A stretch of 64,000 bases of DNA from Eunapius fragilis (lineage: Eukaryota > Porifera > Demospongiae > Spongillida > Spongillidae): positions 9,709,215 through 9,773,214 of the forward strand of contig OY811979.1 of NCBI GenBank assembly GCA_963681505.1. Direction: 5' to 3'. A program made the position numbers and the translations under genes. Below, piece after piece: positions 59,409 through 64,000 of this stretch (positions are counted from its first letter, which is position 1; each line of letters begins with the position of its first letter). The notes beneath the pieces are model-generated. The model ran no database searches, had not been told where the DNA came from, and was given only the letters and a program-made list of their open reading frames with translations.

Positions 59409-59507
59409 ATGGTGTGTACGCTGCTTATGTGTAATTGGTGTACCTCAGTTGTTGAGTTTATATTAAATTGGTACTGGAAGATTAGCATTGCCAAGTCAAG
59501 TAGTACC

Positions 59508-59552
59508 GGCTCTCTAAAGTAATAGACTAGAGTGCCCGTACCGGCTCATATT
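59508..59552. repeat. CCGGTACCGG-related motifs (right side of MULE)
   Basis: AGTACCGGCTCTCTAA and GTGCCCGTACCGGCTC, about 26 bp apart. In reverse complement they resemble GAGCCGGTACCGGC with TATAGTGCCGG of the left array, so they fit as degenerate subterminal repeats of one element. Confidence 0.6.
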
Positions 59553-59706
59553 TTTTGTGTACGTATATTTGATACATATATGGTACATTGATTGATCAAA
59601 TTTGAGATCCATTGGGTGTGTAAACGGATTCATAAAAATATGCGTCACTTGGTGGCTAATTGAACACAAAGGTCTATATGAGAAAATAATGTTTAAAGCA
59701 GTGCCA

Positions 59707-61526
59707 CTAGAACAGCTTCATCTCCATGATCTCACACATCATGTGCTGACGTATCAATGGTATATCAGCCTACATGAGAGAAAAGTAAGAAACATGAATA
59801 TCACACGTGACAACATCTTACCTGTGAAAAATCAAATCGAATATCTCTGGCTAGGTACCTAGCATACTGCAAAGAAATAAGAATGTTAAACGACACAAGT
59901 TACATGACAACAAGGGCAATGTGGCTGTCTATGAAACCTCATGCAATAGCACACGACATACAGGAGGCCAATCTGTCAACAGCCAGTGATATAGGACACC
60001 TTCAGGATGCCAGTAAGCATTGTGAAAGCTAATGGCATTGGATAGGTGACCACAATGTATCTCCAATACAACATACCAAGCACGAAAATACACCACAGTC
60101 CGATGAATTTGTCTGGTGGGGAATGTCCTGTATGGGAAAACAAAGTATCATTAAGCATTACCCTAAATAGTGCACACCGCACTTTGGGTGAGTAATCAGT
60201 CCATGCAGACAGATCATATTCTTGTTCCTTTTTATCTCTAGACTCGGAATCTATGTACAGCCTGAGGGAGTGGAAAAGATCCATGTGAATGAAGGGAGGG
60301 ACACAACCGCTGCTAACCCACCTGAGAGCGCTCAGACACTGTCCATTGGAACCTCGCAGTGAGTCATAGTACTGAAACTGCTTCCTGCCAAAATTAATGG
60401 CCGCACAACACCAGTGAGTACCGAGGTGGATTGGAAGGAGAACCAGGTCGTGTGCGAAAATGTCCACCTGAACAGACACGAGGTCCTCAAAGTAAATAAA
60501 AATGGTTGCCGACCAATACGAGTACCTTTTTGGTCCACCTTTGCACCCCCCCATATCCTGCTACTACCAGTTTGGAGTAGAAGAATGAATTGAAGACATG
60601 GACTTTCATCTTGCCATCGGAAACACTCCGAGCAGCCACAAGGTTGTAGTACATGTTCACAATCTGGAAAAGTAAGGATTGTGAGTTCTGGGTACCAAAT
60701 GAGGACACAAAGGACGACCTCGTCGTTCAGCCATGTCAACCCAACAAGAGTGCGAAGATCTGCTCTGGTGATACACAGGCCAAACTCTTTGACAAGGCAC
60801 TCGTCCTGAGGGCCTCTCTGTAACACCTCGGAGAGCTAAAGGCCACACAGAACTTTATCAAACTACTCCCTCACAGTCATAAATGCACACACACACATAC
60901 ACCCACATACACACATGTACACAAACACACATACACATACACGCACGCACACACAACTTACCAACTTCTGCTGTGCGGCAGATAGTACTCTGCATATCTA
61001 TCAAGAGCAGGGCCATAAACACACCTCACTCGTAGCCACAGTTACATACCTCCTCCTCCTCCTCCTCTCTACTGGTGTCCTGCAGTGTCATCTGCGTTAG
61101 CTCTCGCTTCAACCTCTCAGCGATGATGTCTTCTGCTTGCATCCTCTTCCTAGCATACTGCTCGTGCTGCTGGCTGGCCACCTCAAGGTTGGCACTGAAG
61201 TACTGCCTCTTGTGCTTCACGTCCTGCTTAAGCTCTTCCAGCCACAACCTGCTCCGCTCGGCTTCCATCACCCGGGTCATGGGCCGTTTGTCCAGCCCCT
61301 TCTCCGGGCTGGTTTGTACCCCCGTGCTTCTTTGAAATACCGCCTTGACATGCCCGTTACGGTCAGACGCCAGCCCTCGGTCCAACAACCCGCACAAGGT
61401 GGTTGCAGGTCTCTCGCAGGGAGATAGCTGGAGCCTACAATCTTTGGTCAGTGATAGAGGCAGGTGAGGGAGACATGTCGGTGTGCTGCAAAAGGCAAAG
61501 CCGTTGGGCTGGTGTGTTTCCGCCAT
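59707..61526 (-). CDS. SENP1/2-type SUMO protease, complete
   Basis: SENPs are C48 cysteine proteases that mature SUMO and remove it from targets, mostly in the nucleus. Eight exons: 61526-61050, 60835-60719, 60663-60526, 60467-60322, 60261-60183, 60127-60077, 59866-59822 and 59769-59707. They sum to 372 codons with all junctions in phase, giving 371 residues. Exon 1 is a charged helical leader ending in a poly-Glu run. The catalytic domain follows: ITRADLRTLVGLTWLNDE, HVFNSFFYSKL, RWTKK, HLGTHW (His262), YYDSL (Asp279), then Q324 and Cys330 in HQTNSSDCGVF. It ends RQHMMCEIMEMKLF. The triad is complete. The donor after exon 5 (AAA/GTGCGG) is weak. The N-terminus is shorter than in vertebrate SENP1/2. 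Its poly-Glu codons are GAG repeats. Confidence 0.93.
60880..60958. repeat. CA-rich microsatellite in SENP intron 1
   Basis: A CA run with TA/CG interruptions in the intron between exons 1 and 2. Confidence 0.9.
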
Positions 61527-61636
61527 AGCCCGCTCGTGTGATCTGAAGTTGGACCATACAGTTAGTAACGTGTGGCACTTGTAATCTCGGGTAGCACGTT
61601 ATCAACACAGCAAATTGCATTTGCTTTGTCCCTCAC

Positions 61637-61770
61637 AAGAGGACACACCCCACCCACCTAAGAGAGGGCCCTATGACACTCACCACTCACCTAAGGGAAG
61701 GCCCTATGACACTCCCCACAGACCTAAGGGAGGGCCCTATGACACTCCCCACACACCTAAGGGAGGACCC
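61637..61770. repeat. About 36-bp minisatellite
   Basis: Four copies of a unit containing CACCTAAGGGAGGGCCCTAT then GACACTCCCCA. The Pro/Gly/Tyr frame across it is an artefact. Confidence 0.85.
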
Positions 61771-61977
61771 TATGCATGGTTCATACCGCACAACCATATT
61801 AAAATTCCCGAACCTTATTACTAACTTTTATACCCTTTTCAAGACTCTACAAGTAATTGATATAGATGTATAAGCTATGTTCTTTGCAGATCAGAAGTTG
61901 TAAATACAATAAATAATGAACACTGACAGATGGTAAAGATAAAAAGTTGAGTGTCATGGATGAAACATGAAAAAAAT

Positions 61978-64000
61978 TTAAAGAGCCTTTAACTCTTGCA
62001 GCTTTGTGCTTATCTGCTCATTAATTGCCACAATCTCATTATCTTTCTCTTTTCCAGCACGTCTCAAAGCATTGGATTTAGAAATGTATTCTAAATGTTG
62101 ATTCAGCTTTGTCAGCAAATTCATCAACTGATATAACTAAAGCATCTCTGTTACGTTCCACTGCTTTCTTCTTGCTCTTCAGTTCTTCAAGTTCATCATA
62201 GGTCATCTTTCGTTTCTCTCCTTTTTTACTTTCCTCTTTCTTTTTTTGAACCTCATCCAAATATGCAGAATACCTTGCCTTGACATAAAGGCAGATAGTA
62301 CAAGTTCCTTTGTAATTTTTACATTCAAAGCACCTCCCACAGACTTGATATGGTCTGAAATAGTTCGCTGAGCTTTTAGAGTATGCTCCAGCATATTCTC
62401 CAACATTATCTCTTTGTTTACTGAGAAACCTCTCTCAACTGAGGCTTGGCCATGAGAGAGAAGTTGAATCTTCCTTGAGAGAGACCAGAGGTGTTCATAC
62501 TCCACTTTATTTGCCATAGCACTGTGCAAAACAACATCTAGGCTCGAAGATCCAAGTATAAAAGACAAGAGGTCTGGATTTGCTGCATTATCTGCACAGA
62601 AACTTCGGAACTGTTTAAGAACATCATCCATCAATAACATTGACAACAGTAACAATCTTCAAACACCTCTGCAGCTTAGAGCATATCAGTTGGGGATCCA
62701 ACCAGCCAAGGTTTCGTACAAGGCTGTACTTTTATGGAGAATTTTCCTGCAACTTAGAAAGTAGTGTAACAAGAAACTACTTAGTTTCAGCTCTGATGCT
62801 AAATACATCTTTATCTGTACATTTCTTTGCACGATACATGTCCTTCAGAGATTTCTCAGCAATAAATCCTATGTCAACCTTTCCCATCTCTTTATGTAGT
62901 GATGCATGTTGTAAATCTGACTTCATAAATGCTATACTAGAATGCAATGTCCTGACAGTTTCATCATTTACAAACCTATTCATCAAAGCAGTCAGTACCT
63001 TTAGTAAATTTCCTTGAAGAAATGGAAGCATTGGCTTATCAATTTGATATTTTGTCAAAAATGGTAAAAGCTCTTTAGCGATACATAAGAAAATATTGCC
63101 CTTAACCACAAAGAGTTCATGTCCACAACATTCAGCAATAGTATGAAATGATTTACATTTTGGGGTTGGTACCTTTCCTCTCTTGACAGCTTCTACATAC
63201 TGCTTAATACAAAGCCAAATCTCCAAAGCTCTATCCATAACTGGAACATTTTCTAACCATCTGTGCTGGCAAAACTTCTTGGGCAAAAGTGTGCAACCAG
63301 TAAGTGTTTTTAAGTCTTCACACCTTGCTGGAGCATCTTTAAAGAGCCAATGTAGAGAATTAAGAATATGTTCTATTTCACAATCTGTTGCAGTGCTACC
63401 AGCTCTAAGAGCATTATGCACTTGATGAAGGCCACAACTGCCAATGTTAAACAGTTTGTGATTAGATTCTCGCTCGATATCTGTTGATAAAATACTGTAG
63501 GTTTTCCAATTTACATTGGGTCCATCCATAAATAGCTGAAGCATTCCATGAGATACAAAGGTTCGCACAGTATCCATAAGCTTGTCATGCAATGCTTCTG
63601 CAGTCCCATGGCCAAGAAACTCAGAAGTGTAGAACCTTGTCGCAATTTCACCAGCATCCCAAAAGCGAATATAAATATCAAGCTTAGAGTAAAGTACTTT
63701 CATCGAACAATAAAACATAATCCTTTTCTGACTTCACTTTTGATGTCATGAGAGAGAGGAAGTATGGAGCCAATCCAAAAGTTGATAAATATGCACATTT
63801 TCGTTCACCACAACTAAATCTTCCAGCAATATCACTGTCCGGAAACATTTGTTTGATAATGTCAGCGGAATTAGAACAACTTCTAAAAGAGTAGTGCTTC
63901 TCGATCACATTTAATGTCCACAAAATCTCAGCATTTAACTCTCCTCTGCCAGATACATAGCTTAAAACAGAAGTGGTAGCAGCACTTGGTGGTTCATCGT
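61978..64000 (-). pseudogene. hAT-like transposase, decayed, continues beyond window
   Basis: Minus-strand pieces follow in order. First GRFSCGERKCAYLSTFGLAP then DYVLLFDEST; IYIRFWDAGEIATRFYTSEF; LFMDGPNVNWK; IGSCGLHQVHNALRAG; FCQHRWLENVPVMDRALEIW. Then the hAT C-terminal dimerisation-type motif LLSHGQASVERGFSVNKEIM, and a coiled-coil tail ending YISKSNALRRAGKEKDNEI and ELKAL. Frameshifts lie near 63690, 62640 and 62095, with an in-frame TAA near 62725, so the copy is dead. The 5' part runs past 64000. hAT is the best fit from the DGPNVN/RWLEN and SVERGFS motifs; a related BED-type family is possible. Confidence 0.75.

Noticed and set aside
61615-61873. Pro/Gly/Tyr repeat frame
   Set aside because: Product of the 36-bp minisatellite.

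Overview
This looks like a repeat-rich piece of an animal nuclear genome. Genes are split by short GT-AG introns, and families such as VPS13, SENP and protein tyrosine phosphatase appear among many DNA transposons, microsatellites and satellites. A marine invertebrate such as a sponge is my guess; nothing fixes the species. I saw no rRNA or tRNA genes, no CRISPR array and no bacterial operon.

Layout. 0.3-7.8 kb: seventeen recognisable minus-strand exons of a VPS13-family lipid-transfer protein. 8.7-13.2 kb: small non-autonomous transposons, a 34-bp palindromic satellite and a hairpin element. 14-19 kb: an Ig-like exon, a decayed piggyBac transposase and an OTU-domain remnant. 20.6-21.2 kb: tyrosine phosphatase exons. 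21.2-27.1 kb: a 5.3-kb element with long inverted ends, carrying nested insertions, plus a partial copy beside it. 30.4-38.1 kb: about 45 copies of a 168-bp unit with higher-order structure. 39-44.3 kb: a CACTA/EnSpm transposon whose transposase appears intact. 44.4-49.2 kb: a second copy of the long-inverted-end element, loaded with LINE fragments. 52.8-54.2 kb: a GC-richer fibre-like virus-type fossil. 54.2-59.6 kb: a MULE-type transposon with SWIM, PHD and Ulp1-like parts, bracketed by CCGGTACCGG motifs. 59.7-61.5 kb: a complete eight-exon SENP-like SUMO protease. 62-64 kb: a decayed hAT-like transposase running off the window.

Functionally the host genes are unrelated (lipid transfer, phosphotyrosine signalling, SUMO removal, cell surface). 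Most of the DNA is a stack of mobile elements of several ages, some inserted into others. The most unusual signal is three 22-24 bp palindromes, each flanked by an exact 7-bp duplication; one has unoccupied equivalents in related copies within the window. Next come a hairpin element whose arms match perfectly within each copy although the copies differ, and the higher-order 168-bp array.
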